A stretch of DNA of 64,000 nt from NCBI GenBank assembly GCA_903875605.1, contig CAIQWT010000082.1, positions 1 through 64,000 of the forward strand, in the 5' to 3' direction. The position numbers and the translations under genes were made by a program. The DNA is from an uncultured Geobacteraceae bacterium. GTDB taxonomy: Bacteria > Desulfobacterota > Desulfuromonadia > Geobacterales > Pseudopelobacteraceae. Positions 38,165-45,933 of the stretch are shown in pieces. The notes under the pieces were generated by a model, which worked only from the letters and a program-made list of their open reading frames with translations, was not told where the DNA came from and made no database searches. Position 1 is the stretch's first letter. Each line of letters opens with the position of its first letter.

Positions 38165-39619
38165 TTATCTGGATTTTTTATCCGCCTTGGAAAACCTACC
38201 GCCTGCAGTCATCGGATCGCCTTTGTAGCCAAGTGCCTTCCAATCCATACGCGTTCCCCCAGCATGGCACTCTCCGCATTGAAGTGCCTCTTCTTTTGGG
38301 GCGACCTCATGACTTAGAGAAAAATAGGAGGCCGTTTTTACAAATTGATATTTCCCGCTGTATGGGAGTCCTGATCCATCCGCCCCCCCTAAAAGTGCTT
38401 TTTCCCAGTTATAGTCAACCCAGAACGACTTGTAGTGTTGAAATATACTCAGATATTTGTAGGTTGAATCCATCGGGAGATCACCCTGAAACAGTTTATA
38501 CGGATATATTCTGGCGGAGGTATCTTGGATGCCTCCCACAGGTTTGGTAATAACAACCGGCTTGGATGGGTCCTTGATGACCTGTCCTTTCATGTAATGA
38601 TCAATAGTGCCATTATACCAGGCATACACAGGCTTTTCATTCATTCCCCACACAAAACGCCCCATCTTTTTAACGTAAACTTCTTTGTCAAACTGCTCTT
38701 CCATCTTGAGATCCTTGCCGGCATCAGACCAGTACCATTCCATCTTTGTTGCCTGTGAACGGGCAAAATAAGGGATGTGACAGGTCTGGCAGGCGACAGA
38801 ACCTGCATGTTTCGCAATAATGGCACTGTTCTTCGATTTTAGATGTGGGGCTTTGGCACCACTATGGCAATTTTCACAATTGACTCGTTCGTCATAATGA
38901 GCAGTCATGCTGGAAGCACCTGCAATTTTGTGATTCTTTGTTGTATGGCAGGCCTGACAGGCCATATCCTCACCGCCGCTCGATTTGGCGCCCATATGAA
39001 CGTCAAATTTGCGATCCTTTTTCTCCAGAGTTGATTCAATTCCTGGAATTTTAACAGAATCGGCACCGCCACCATAATAATGGCATGAACCGCAGTTGTT
39101 GCGCGTGGGGACACCAACACTTTGGGCTGCCAGCTCAAGATTTAAAGTACCTTTTTCAATGGCTTTCTTGTCGACATTCCCGCCGATACCTTTTGCATAA
39201 TTTCCCTTCAGGGCATGGCAGACGAGGCAATCGACCTTTCCTGTATCACTGAAGTCAAATTTAGTGCCAGTCCAGCCATATCCGGCGTGACATTTTGAGC
39301 ATTGCTCATGCACAACTCCGTCTTTACCACCTTCTATTGAGGTACAGACAGCATTAAGCATATTTGCCTTACCGTATTCTTCAGTGCTATTCTCTTTACC
39401 CTTCAGATGATTGGGGCTGCCTTTCCACTTCCAATGGGCTGTCTTGATAAAATCTCCGGCCTGCTTTGCATGGCATTGCAGGCAAACCCTGGTGACCTCT
39501 TCACCGGTTTTAAATGGCCCCTTAACAAGTGGCGAGTGATCGGTAGCAGCAAATGCTGAAAAATTGCCAAACAGACAGAGCAGCACAGATGTCATTACTA
39601 TTGAACAAGCCGGTCTCAT
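38165..39619 (-). CDS. Octahaem c-type cytochrome, OTR (tetrathionate reductase) family
   Basis: The 484-residue product has a signal peptide (cleavage near SAFA/ATD) and eight CXXCH motifs: CLQCH, CSKCH, CLVCH, CGSCH, CQACH, CENCH, CQTCH and CGECH. The opening (VKGPFKTGEEVTRVCLQCH, then TAHWKWKGSP) matches the octahaem tetrathionate reductase family known from Shewanella. Purified OTR reduces tetrathionate, nitrite and hydroxylamine in vitro; the natural role is unsettled. It is a periplasmic enzyme. The two-component genes lie directly downstream. Confidence 0.9.
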   Translation of the reverse strand: MRPACSIVMTSVLLCLFGNFSAFAATDHSPLVKGPFKTGEEVTRVCLQCHAKQAGDFIKTAHWKWKGSPNHLKGKENSTEEYGKANMLNAVCTSIEGGKDGVVHEQCSKCHAGYGWTGTKFDFSDTGKVDCLVCHALKGNYAKGIGGNVDKKAIEKGTLNLELAAQSVGVPTRNNCGSCHYYGGGADSVKIPGIESTLEKKDRKFDVHMGAKSSGGEDMACQACHTTKNHKIAGASSMTAHYDERVNCENCHSGAKAPHLKSKNSAIIAKHAGSVACQTCHIPYFARSQATKMEWYWSDAGKDLKMEEQFDKEVYVKKMGRFVWGMNEKPVYAWYNGTIDHYMKGQVIKDPSKPVVITKPVGGIQDTSARIYPYKLFQGDLPMDSTYKYLSIFQHYKSFWVDYNWEKALLGGADGSGLPYSGKYQFVKTASYFSLSHEVAPKEEALQCGECHAGGTRMDWKALGYKGDPMTAGGRFSKADKKSR

Positions 39620-39688
39620 ATATTTCCTTTTTTTGAGGTTGAGTTAATCAGATCTACATCTATTTTGGGTTATTTAATAATCACTTAA

Positions 39689-40447
39689 TCACTTAGTATC
39701 AATTTCACTGGTAATATATTCCAGAGGCAGTTCGCACTCTGTGGGTATTTGAAATGGGATGGGATAGCGTATTCCAGCCTTATGGGTAGCTGCAAGTCCT
39801 TCAGCAGTTCGTTCCAGCCACGCTGAGGGAATCCCTATGATCATTTCGTGGTCTTGAGCCATGGCAAAGCGCCGGTCACCCACACAGGGGATTTCAATTG
39901 TGGGCGCTGCAGTCAGAAAAACCTGAGCAACAGCTCGGGAGCAGACACCTGCATCTCCCGATGATTTCATGACAAACTCTCCGCCTTGATGGTAAAGAAA
40001 AGCCTGTACAAACCGCATAGCCTGGGCAGAATTGACATACAGCACGACTAAGTCAGGAGTAATTCCATTAAAAGAGCGTACCAGCGGGTATGTCAACACG
40101 CCGGCAACACCCGGTTCAACACGAGGCATCATCATCTGCATTGCAGCCGCTGCTTCCTTGGTCTCCTGGTATATACCGGCATTTACAGTACCATCCATAA
40201 CACGTTGAGGAGCGGCAATCATACCGGTACAGGCTGCCCCAAGTGCGCAGTGACTGGTTTCAGAGTCTGTCCAGGTTGACCATGAATACATTCGGCTATA
40301 GGCAATCTGCTGGCATATTGTCAATCGTTTGCCACGCACCCTGATTTTCAGCCCCTCAACAGAAGCAATGTCCCGCACCAGATTTACTCCGACAGGCTGG
40401 GTAGACGGGTTAATTGTCTCCTTTACTACCGACAGAAAATGTTCCAT
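39689..40447 (-). CDS. DUF169 family protein
   Basis: The 252-residue product has the features of DUF169: PVGVNLVRD near residue 18, the Cys-containing TICQQIAYSRMY and SETSHCALGAACTGM segments, and KSSGDAGVCSRAVA near 158 with CVGDRRFAMA near 190. Conserved Cys residues suggest a metal or iron-sulfur site. The family is common in anaerobes and methanogens and its function is not known. It lies 70 bases before the octahaem cytochrome in the same direction, so the two may be read together. Confidence 0.82.
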   Translation of the reverse strand: MEHFLSVVKETINPSTQPVGVNLVRDIASVEGLKIRVRGKRLTICQQIAYSRMYSWSTWTDSETSHCALGAACTGMIAAPQRVMDGTVNAGIYQETKEAAAAMQMMMPRVEPGVAGVLTYPLVRSFNGITPDLVVLYVNSAQAMRFVQAFLYHQGGEFVMKSSGDAGVCSRAVAQVFLTAAPTIEIPCVGDRRFAMAQDHEMIIGIPSAWLERTAEGLAATHKAGIRYPIPFQIPTECELPLEYITSEIDTK

Positions 40448-40503
40448 AAAAACCTCCGGGGAAAGTTATTTTCATATCCAAGCCACACCTAGTGTTGCAT
40501 CTT

Positions 40504-40659
40504 TTAAAATATGAACCTTTTGCCGACATAACGATCTTTAATACCCGCCAGATACTTACCAATTCCCATATGCCTGGCGAGGAGATCAAAGCCATAATTG
40601 AAATAGGTATGAGTATAGGGGGATCGGTTGCTCTGTAGCGCGTGAACTACCATTTTCAT
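40504..40659 (-). CDS. Small 51-residue protein, function unknown
   Basis: A short gene fills the gap between the DUF134 and DUF169 genes. ATG at 40659 has GGAAGGA at proper distance. The product is rich in Tyr, His and Arg (MKMVVHALQSNRSPYTHTYF at the start, RYVGKRFIF at the end) and has no signal peptide or Cys. Its sequence is not low complexity, which supports coding. I do not recognise a family; a link with the NifX-like/DUF134 pair upstream is inferred from direction only. Confidence 0.55.
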   Translation of the reverse strand: MKMVVHALQSNRSPYTHTYFNYGFDLLARHMGIGKYLAGIKDRYVGKRFIF

Positions 40660-40683
40660 AGAATGTCCTTCCGTGCATTCATA

Positions 40684-41022
40684 CTATACTTCTATGTTCT
40701 GTTCTCCCGAGACAATGCCTACTTCTTTTTCCTTCCCGCCACCGGAAACGGCCAGTGCCTTCTGACCGACCAGCGCCTGAGCCACCTTGCAGCGGGCACT
40801 GGCCAGGAGACGTTGAACTGTGCCGCGAGACACTCCCATAGAAAGGCCAGCTTCAATCTGGCTTTTTCCCTTTCCGTCGCACTGATGCAGCGCTTCCAGC
40901 TCTTCATGACCAAGATGAATGACTTCCATATCCTTAAGCGGCGTTCCGGCCGGCTTATAAACGGCTGAATATCCGGCACGGTGAGGGCAGGAACAATTTA
41001 TCTGTTTACGCGGCCTAGCCAT
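40684..41022 (-). CDS. DUF134 (UPF0251) predicted DNA-binding protein
   Basis: The 112-residue product starts MARPRK, then holds CSCPH and a Tyr-rich strand, and a helix-turn-helix of sigma-70 region 4 type near residues 45-85 (GLSMGVSRGTVQRLLASAR). Members of this family lie beside NifX/NifB-domain genes in many anaerobes. ATG 41022 is chosen for MARPRK; five more codons are open upstream. It begins directly after the stop of the NifX-like gene, so the two are coupled. Confidence 0.85.
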   Translation of the reverse strand: MARPRKQINCSCPHRAGYSAVYKPAGTPLKDMEVIHLGHEELEALHQCDGKGKSQIEAGLSMGVSRGTVQRLLASARCKVAQALVGQKALAVSGGGKEKEVGIVSGEQNIEV

Positions 41023-41024
41023 GA

Positions 41025-41405
41025 TTAGTGTGAACAACCATGATCATTGCCGTGCCCACCGCAAGTATGCCCAGGCTGGTATTCCGGAAGCGTTCCGAGC
41101 TTTAAAAAGTCTATATTTACAGCTATTGAACCGACTTGAGCCTTAAACACCCTTATACCAGAACGATTAAGTTTTTGCAGAGCACCACCCCCAATACCAC
41201 CGACTACAATCGCATCTACAGCATGTCCGCCAAGTCCTGCTATCGGGTTGCAGGCTCCATGCTCGTGAATCTGGTCGCTATTTTTAATCGATGTAACCTC
41301 GCTGGTAATCATATCCACGACAACGAACCCTGGTGCAGAACCAAAATGTCCAAACACCGCACTCTCCATCCCATGATTCTCGGCAACCGGAAAACAAACT
41401 TTCAT
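41025..41405 (-). CDS. NifX/NifB-domain protein (dinitrogenase iron-molybdenum cofactor-like)
   Basis: The 126-residue product is a single Nitro_FeMo-Co domain of the MTH1175 type: VFGHFGSAPGFVVVD near residue 17, HGACNPIAGLGGHAVDAIVVGGIG in its middle (split motif), and a His/Gly/Cys tail TCGGHGNDHGCSH that could bind metal. Free-standing members occur far from nif genes and are thought to carry iron-sulfur or iron-molybdenum clusters. The promoter shares a motif with that of the thioredoxin-like gene nearby. Confidence 0.88.
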   Translation of the reverse strand: MKVCFPVAENHGMESAVFGHFGSAPGFVVVDMITSEVTSIKNSDQIHEHGACNPIAGLGGHAVDAIVVGGIGGGALQKLNRSGIRVFKAQVGSIAVNIDFLKLGTLPEYQPGHTCGGHGNDHGCSH

Positions 41406-41448
41406 TGTTAACCCCCCTCATTATTTTGTGTCTATGCACAGAATATAA

Positions 41449-41472
41449 TCCTTTTATATGAATGTCAATATG
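41449..41472 (-). promoter_or_regulatory. Promoter/operator of the NifX-like gene, shared motif
   Basis: On the minus strand TATTGACATTCATATA is followed by AAGGATTATATTC, giving a TTGACA -35 and an inverted repeat ATATAA/TTATAT with a five-base spacer. The same TATTGAC(A/T)T(C/T)CATATA pattern precedes the thioredoxin-like gene at 43063-43077. Such A/T-rich repeats at a -35 are typical of ArsR-type control; no regulator is seen nearby. Confidence 0.5.
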
Positions 41473-41529
41473 TTTGACTGGAAATGAAATCAAACCTGAT
41501 TACGAACATAATTATGATTGACGGAACGA

Positions 41530-41569
41530 AAAAAGCCATCTTCCTCAAGAGGATAGATAGCTTTTTTCG
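41530..41569 (-). terminator. Terminator of the 44-residue peptide gene
   Basis: The minus strand folds AAAAAAGCTATCTATCCTC with its near-complement GAGGAAGATGGCTTTTTT around TTGA, then runs into T. It lies 17 bases after the stop at 41586. Confidence 0.75.
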
Positions 41570-41585
41570 TTTGCTGTTTGCAAGA

Positions 41586-41720
41586 CTACTTTACACAGGT
41601 ACCGGATTTGATCTGGGTGCGGATGCCGGACTTGCTCTGGGTTTGGGTGGCCGCGAAGGCGGTCATGCTGAGGGATAAAACAACGAGAGCGGCGGTTGCT
41701 ACGATAACAAGCTTTTTCAT
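41586..41720 (-). CDS. 44-residue exported peptide
   Basis: A short gene with its own promoter and terminator. The product is MKKLVIVATAALVVLSLSMT followed by AFAATQ, a clear signal peptide, and a mature part of about 20 residues with two copies of a short motif (KSGIRTQ and KSGTCVK) and a single Cys three from the end. GGAG lies before the ATG. The single Cys could dimerise or hold metal. Function unknown; similar tiny exported peptides under sigma-54 control are seen in Geobacter. Confidence 0.65.
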   Translation of the reverse strand: MKKLVIVATAALVVLSLSMTAFAATQTQSKSGIRTQIKSGTCVK

Positions 41721-41765
41721 GGTGAGACTCCTTCTTGTGGTTAGATAGTCAATCTGGCATTATAA

Positions 41766-41783
41766 GAGCAGAAGGCGTGCCGG
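41766..41783 (-). promoter_or_regulatory. Sigma-54 promoter of the 44-residue peptide gene
   Basis: The minus strand reads CCGGCACGCCTTCTGCTC: GG and GC are exactly ten bases apart, with CGGCACG at -24 and CTGCT at -12. Transcription would start near 41756, leaving a leader of about 36 bases. A sigma-54 activator is encoded at 35487-36836. Confidence 0.65.
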
Positions 41784-41895
41784 GTTTATAACTAACTGAA
41801 TTAGCTCACCATTAGAGCGAATATCACAATATCACGACTCATATTTAGTGCATAATTTGCACCTGATCTGCGATTATTGCACACCATTGTGAAAC

Positions 41896-42537
41896 TCAAA
41901 ACGCCATATTTCCGGCTATGATAGTATATAGTCCAAAAGCTACCAGCGTGCCGCCGGATGCATAGCGCAGAATTTTTTCGTGTTTAAGCATACCTTTGAT
42001 TTTGTTCTGCAGCAGTTGCGATGAATAACCAACAATCAACATGGGTATCGCCAAACCAAGAGAATAAAAACCGAGAAGTATTATCCCAGTGGACAATTGT
42101 CCGCTGGTACCGACCATGGTTAAAGTTGAAGAGAGAAACGGTCCGACACATGGAACCCAGATGACACCGAGTGACATGCCGAGGATCAGCCCGCCGATGC
42201 GTCCCTCTCCTTTAACATGGATGTTGGATAGTTTGTAGAAACGCTTAAAAATACTCAGATCAAAGATCACCATCAAACCCATTATAACAATAACAATAGA
42301 ACCGGCAATTTCGATATAACGTGTTTTGCCGATCATCATCATCCCAAAGAGTGACGAAATGGCCCCCATCGCCATGAAGGACAGTGCAAGTCCGGTAACG
42401 ACAATTATCGGGCGGAGACGATCGTTACGCTCCGCACCAGCCATGACTATCGGTATAACCGGCAGAACGCATGGCGAGAGCACACTGGCCAACCCCGCTC
42501 CAATTGCCATCATGACATTGATAATGCTGAATTCCAT
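41896..42537 (-). CDS. ccdA: CcdA-type cytochrome c biogenesis / DsbD-like membrane protein
   Basis: The 213-residue product has about six membrane helices and two Cys motifs on opposite halves: LSPCVLPVIPIV near residue 20 and IWVPCVGPFLS near 128. CcdA carries reducing equivalents across the membrane to periplasmic thioredoxin-like proteins for haem attachment or thiol repair. Its start overlaps the stop of the thioredoxin-like gene by one base, which points to a dedicated partner. The many multihaem cytochromes in this window would need such a pathway. Confidence 0.9.
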   Translation of the reverse strand: MEFSIINVMMAIGAGLASVLSPCVLPVIPIVMAGAERNDRLRPIIVVTGLALSFMAMGAISSLFGMMMIGKTRYIEIAGSIVIVIMGLMVIFDLSIFKRFYKLSNIHVKGEGRIGGLILGMSLGVIWVPCVGPFLSSTLTMVGTSGQLSTGIILLGFYSLGLAIPMLIVGYSSQLLQNKIKGMLKHEKILRYASGGTLVAFGLYTIIAGNMAF

Positions 42538-42938
42538 TATTTAAGGCCATCCAGAGCAGAAGAAATGGCTTCGATATTCTGGATTCCAGGTGAGAAAACC
42601 CTGCTAATTTTGCCGGCACTATCAACCAGCACCAGAGACGGCAGGCTTCTAACTCCGTAATCGTTGAAAGCCTTCTGGTCATTCTGGTTCATGGCATTAA
42701 CGCTGGCAATATTGAAGCTGCCCTTACGCTGTTCCGTCAATTTATCCAGTATCGATTTCTGGGATTTACATGGCCCGCCGTATGGATTCTGAAAAAAAAC
42801 CAGCGTAGGCTTTCCGTTCGAACTGATTGTTTTCTTTAACTCTGGCGTACTTAAAGGGGCGAGCGGATTTGCTGCAATGGCTATTGTAGCCGCTGTGAGC
42901 AGGGATGCTGTGATTAATACAATTATGCGGTTTTTCAT
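42537..42938 (-). CDS. Exported thioredoxin-fold protein with a single active-site Cys
   Basis: The 133-residue product has a signal peptide (from ATG 42938, preferred over 42977 because AAAGGAG lies before it) and a thioredoxin fold: VFFQNPYGGPCKSQ near residue 50, cis-Pro in SLPSLVLVD near 98. The usual WCGPC is YGGPC, so the first Cys is missing and only one remains. It is coupled to ccdA. It may act as a monothiol carrier or as a chaperone-like partner of CcdA. Confidence 0.82.
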   Translation of the reverse strand: MKNRIIVLITASLLTAATIAIAANPLAPLSTPELKKTISSNGKPTLVFFQNPYGGPCKSQKSILDKLTEQRKGSFNIASVNAMNQNDQKAFNDYGVRSLPSLVLVDSAGKISRVFSPGIQNIEAISSALDGLK

Positions 42939-43041
42939 GGTGATGCTCCTTTGACAAAATCTGGAATTTGAAAACACAAAATGGAGGTATGAAGCAAAAC
43001 AGTCGATGTTTAATAGATAGTTACAGCGGGTTCAATCAACC

Positions 43042-43077
43042 AAGCATATTATGCTTACCATATATATGGAAGTCAAT
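43042..43077 (-). promoter_or_regulatory. Palindromes and shared promoter motif upstream of the thioredoxin-like gene
   Basis: AAGCATA-T-TATGCTT (43042-43056) and CCATATATATGG (43058-43069) lie next to TATTGACTTCCATATA on the minus strand, about 110 bases before ATG 42938. The last string matches the NifX-like promoter at 41455-41470. A common repressor is inferred. Confidence 0.5.
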
Positions 43078-43118
43078 ACTTTTTAACTTCCTAATCGGCT
43101 TAATCCGTCGTGTTTAAA

Positions 43119-43430
43119 TTATTTTTTCTCTCTCTGTCCGTGGCCGCCACCCCAGAGAGAGCTGTCCATAAACTGCCTCCGCAGATTTTCTTCCGGATTC
43201 TGTTCGTAGAATTCATCTTCGGCAAATGAAAAGCGATACTCAGCAATATAGTTAAGCAGCACTTGATAAGCAGCGTTCACGTCTCTGATTTTCTCATCGT
43301 CTCCACCATCGCCACTGTCAGGATGATACCGTTTAACCAACTCCCGGTGACGGCTTTTGATTTCTCCGATGGTAGACCTTTCACGCAGGCCCAAAACCAC
43401 AAGTGATTCCTGTAATTCTTCATAGGTCAT
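43119..43430 (-). CDS. DnaJ-domain protein
   Basis: The 103-residue product is essentially a single J domain: LGLRERSTIGEIKSRHRELVK, then the HPD tripeptide (RYHPDSGDGG near residue 37) and AYQVLLNYIAEY. No Gly/Phe region or zinc fingers follow, so it is a type-III J protein that would direct a DnaK to a special client. It overlaps the methyltransferase gene by four bases. Confidence 0.85.
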   Translation of the reverse strand: MTYEELQESLVVLGLRERSTIGEIKSRHRELVKRYHPDSGDGGDDEKIRDVNAAYQVLLNYIAEYRFSFAEDEFYEQNPEENLRRQFMDSSLWGGGHGQREKK

Positions 43431-44017
43431 CGCTTTATACCCATTACCTGAACTACAGATGCCAGGCCGGTATGTCCACTGCCTTCACGGACATTTCTTT
43501 CTATTTGCACGGCATGAACAAACTCCAGGCCGGCAAGCTCACGCTGCAGTTCCTCCAGAGACATCAGCATATCAATAGATTGCGGGCCGCCTGTGCCGTA
43601 AGCAAGTTGCTCTTTGCTGAACGCCTCCAGCACAAAAACACCACCTGGCTTTAGTCCACTCACCACCCGCTGATAAAGTGGAATACGTATTGCTGAAGGA
43701 AGATGACAATAACAGGAGATAATGCCGTCCCAGCTCTCCGTTTTGATCTCGAACAGGCTCAAATCTTCATGAATAGTCGAAATAACTACACCACGTTCCT
43801 TTGCCAGCTCCTCCGCTTTACGCAGACCGACGTCCGACCCGTCAACTCCGGTCACCTGACACCCTAAAGATGCAAGGTAGACGGCGTTTCTTCCCTCACC
43901 CTCGGCAAGAGACAAGATCTTACCAAGCGGAATTTCTGCTGCAACCGAGACAAGAAAATCATTGGGGGCTGTCCCGTAGGCAAATCCAGGTTCACTGTAT
44001 CGTTCATTCCAGTCCAT
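43427..44017 (-). CDS. Class I SAM-dependent methyltransferase
   Basis: The 196-residue product has the SAM-binding motif I LSLAEGEGRNAVYLASLG near residue 35, acidic motif II VTGVDGSD near 55, and IISCYCHLPS (motif IV region) near 95. The N-terminus (WNERYSEPGFAYGTAPNDFL) is that of the TehB/thiopurine-methyltransferase-like group. Such enzymes methylate tellurite, selenite or small thiols. It overlaps the ABC ATPase gene by 14 bases, so it may be tied to export of a methylated or toxic compound. Confidence 0.85.
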   Translation of the reverse strand: MDWNERYSEPGFAYGTAPNDFLVSVAAEIPLGKILSLAEGEGRNAVYLASLGCQVTGVDGSDVGLRKAEELAKERGVVISTIHEDLSLFEIKTESWDGIISCYCHLPSAIRIPLYQRVVSGLKPGGVFVLEAFSKEQLAYGTGGPQSIDMLMSLEELQRELAGLEFVHAVQIERNVREGSGHTGLASVVQVMGIKR

Positions 44018-44726
44018 CTACTCCTCCAACTTTCAGATTGTTTTTTTCTCCGATAATGCGACCATCACTGACTTCCAGGATTTTATCGAAGTTTTCCACC
44101 ATGCGGTGATCGTGAGTAACTACCATAATGGCGGAATTATTTTCCACCGCCAGTTTTTTTAATAGATCCATGACATTTTTTCCATTTTCCGTATCGAGCG
44201 CCGCGGTCGGTTCATCGGCCAGAATCACCTTCGGTTTATTGGCCAGCGCCCTGGCAATGGCAACACGCTGAGATTCACCTCCGGAAAGTGCGCTGGGGTA
44301 ATTGTTGACACGGTGTCCTAGGTTTAGTGCATTAAGCAATTCAACGGAGCGCTTTTTTGCAGCATTCCGCGTCAGGCCATTTATCTCCAGTGCCACCATC
44401 ACATTTTCCTGGGCAGTCAAAAACGGTATCAGGTTATGAGCCTGAAAAATAAAACCAAGCTTTTCCCGCCGCAGCCGTTTCAGATCGATGCCGCTGTGCC
44501 AACCGCTATTGGCAACCGTAATACCGTCGATAACAACCGTGCCATGCGTCGGCTCATTAATCAGTCCGATACAGGTAAGCAGCGTAGTTTTTCCTGAACC
44601 TGAGGGGCCAAGAATGGCGACAAGTTCTCCAGGTCTAACTTTGAAACTTGCTTCTTGCAGTGCAGTTACGACTGTTTCGCCTTTTCCGTAGATTTTAGTC
44701 AAATTATCCACTTCTATCGCATACAT
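44004..44726 (-). CDS. ABC transporter ATP-binding protein, MacB/LolD type
   Basis: The 240-residue ATPase has Walker A LGPSGSGKTTLL near residue 40, signature LSGGESQRVAIARAL near 145, Walker B VILADEPTAALD and the H loop VVTHDHRM near 205. The sequence is of the MacB/LolD/DevA group that powers FtsX-like permeases. Together with the next two genes it makes a complete mechanotransmission-type exporter. Confidence 0.94.
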   Translation of the reverse strand: MYAIEVDNLTKIYGKGETVVTALQEASFKVRPGELVAILGPSGSGKTTLLTCIGLINEPTHGTVVIDGITVANSGWHSGIDLKRLRREKLGFIFQAHNLIPFLTAQENVMVALEINGLTRNAAKKRSVELLNALNLGHRVNNYPSALSGGESQRVAIARALANKPKVILADEPTAALDTENGKNVMDLLKKLAVENNSAIMVVTHDHRMVENFDKILEVSDGRIIGEKNNLKVGGVDGLE

Positions 44727-44730
44727 TCCA

Positions 44731-45933
44731 TCACCCTCCTAACGCTTCGGCAGGCTCTACCTTAAGTGCTTTTCGTATGCCCACAAAGCTGGAAATAATG
44801 CAGATTGCCATAACAATAACAAAAAGTATTTGCAGATCCAACGCTTCCAAAACGATCCTACGGGGAAATTTTTCGTACGTCAGCAAAATCACTACATAAC
44901 CGATACCGTAGGCAAGCACCCCCATTAGCAGCGATTGTTGCAGTATCATACCGATAATCACCCGATTCTGCGCACCGATTAATTTCAGCGTGGCAATTAC
45001 CCTGATTTTGTCGAGTGTCGAGGTATAAATAATCAATGAGATGATGACCCCGGATATTATCAACAGGATAACTCTAAACAAACCCAACTGCATTCTCGCC
45101 TTTTCAATCATTCCCTTGGCTAGTATATCAGTTTGCTCTGCGTCAGATATCGCTCGCAGGTGGTTCCAACGCTGAATTCTTTCCTGTACCGCCTTAAGAT
45201 CCACACCGGAAGCCAGTTTCACCATAACCGTATTGACAGTGTGGGTGGATTCCGTCGCAGCGATGAGTTTCTGCTTGAGAAGCTCCGCCTGCTGGGCCGT
45301 TATTGATTTATTTGCGTCAACGCCGGCCCCTGTCTGTGAGCGTTCATTCCTAATCGCGCTGTTGCTTTTTTTGAATTGAATCACCTGAGCATCGGCAAGG
45401 GTTACATACGCAACCGGGTCGCCACCTGAAGAAACTATATTTTCCGATATGCCGACAACTGTGTACTCATTCTGACCCAATCTGATTTTCTCACCAAGGT
45501 CTATCTTCATAGACTTGGCAACTACCATTTCGTAATGTTTCTGCTGGATATTCCTACCGAAAAGAATCTTTGACGGGCCACCGAAACTGTCCAGTCGATA
45601 ACCGATAAGGAAAAAACGGAACGGTTTTCCGCTGCGTTCGATCTGAATAGTTTGAAAGGCGAGTGGAGAAACGGCTGCGACGCCGGGAATCACAGCTATC
45701 CGGTAGCTGCTTTCTTCAGGAATACGTGAACTTTCAGCAAAAGGACCGTTTGTCTCCTGCTGAACAACCCAAATATCAGCCCCGTTTGCTCGCAATATCG
45801 CCAAAGCATCGGCTATCAGCCCACGATAGATACCACCCATACTGATAACAACCCCAAGAAGGAGCCCGAGTCCTATCGATGTCAGCACAAACCTGCCACG
45901 GTGATAGCGAATATCCCTGATGGCTAGATTCAT
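44731..45933 (-). CDS. ABC transporter permease, FtsX/DevC-like
   Basis: The 400-residue protein has one membrane helix near the N-terminus (about 15-38), a large extracytoplasmic domain, and three helices after residue 280. This is the FtsX/DevC layout. It opens with NLAIRDIRYHRGRFVLTSIG. The start overlaps the membrane-fusion gene by four bases and the stop is five bases before the ATPase gene. In DevBCA systems such permeases work with an adaptor and TolC to export glycolipids or toxic molecules; no TolC gene is seen here. Confidence 0.9.
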   Translation of the reverse strand: MNLAIRDIRYHRGRFVLTSIGLGLLLGVVISMGGIYRGLIADALAILRANGADIWVVQQETNGPFAESSRIPEESSYRIAVIPGVAAVSPLAFQTIQIERSGKPFRFFLIGYRLDSFGGPSKILFGRNIQQKHYEMVVAKSMKIDLGEKIRLGQNEYTVVGISENIVSSGGDPVAYVTLADAQVIQFKKSNSAIRNERSQTGAGVDANKSITAQQAELLKQKLIAATESTHTVNTVMVKLASGVDLKAVQERIQRWNHLRAISDAEQTDILAKGMIEKARMQLGLFRVILLIISGVIISLIIYTSTLDKIRVIATLKLIGAQNRVIIGMILQQSLLMGVLAYGIGYVVILLTYEKFPRRIVLEALDLQILFVIVMAICIISSFVGIRKALKVEPAEALGG

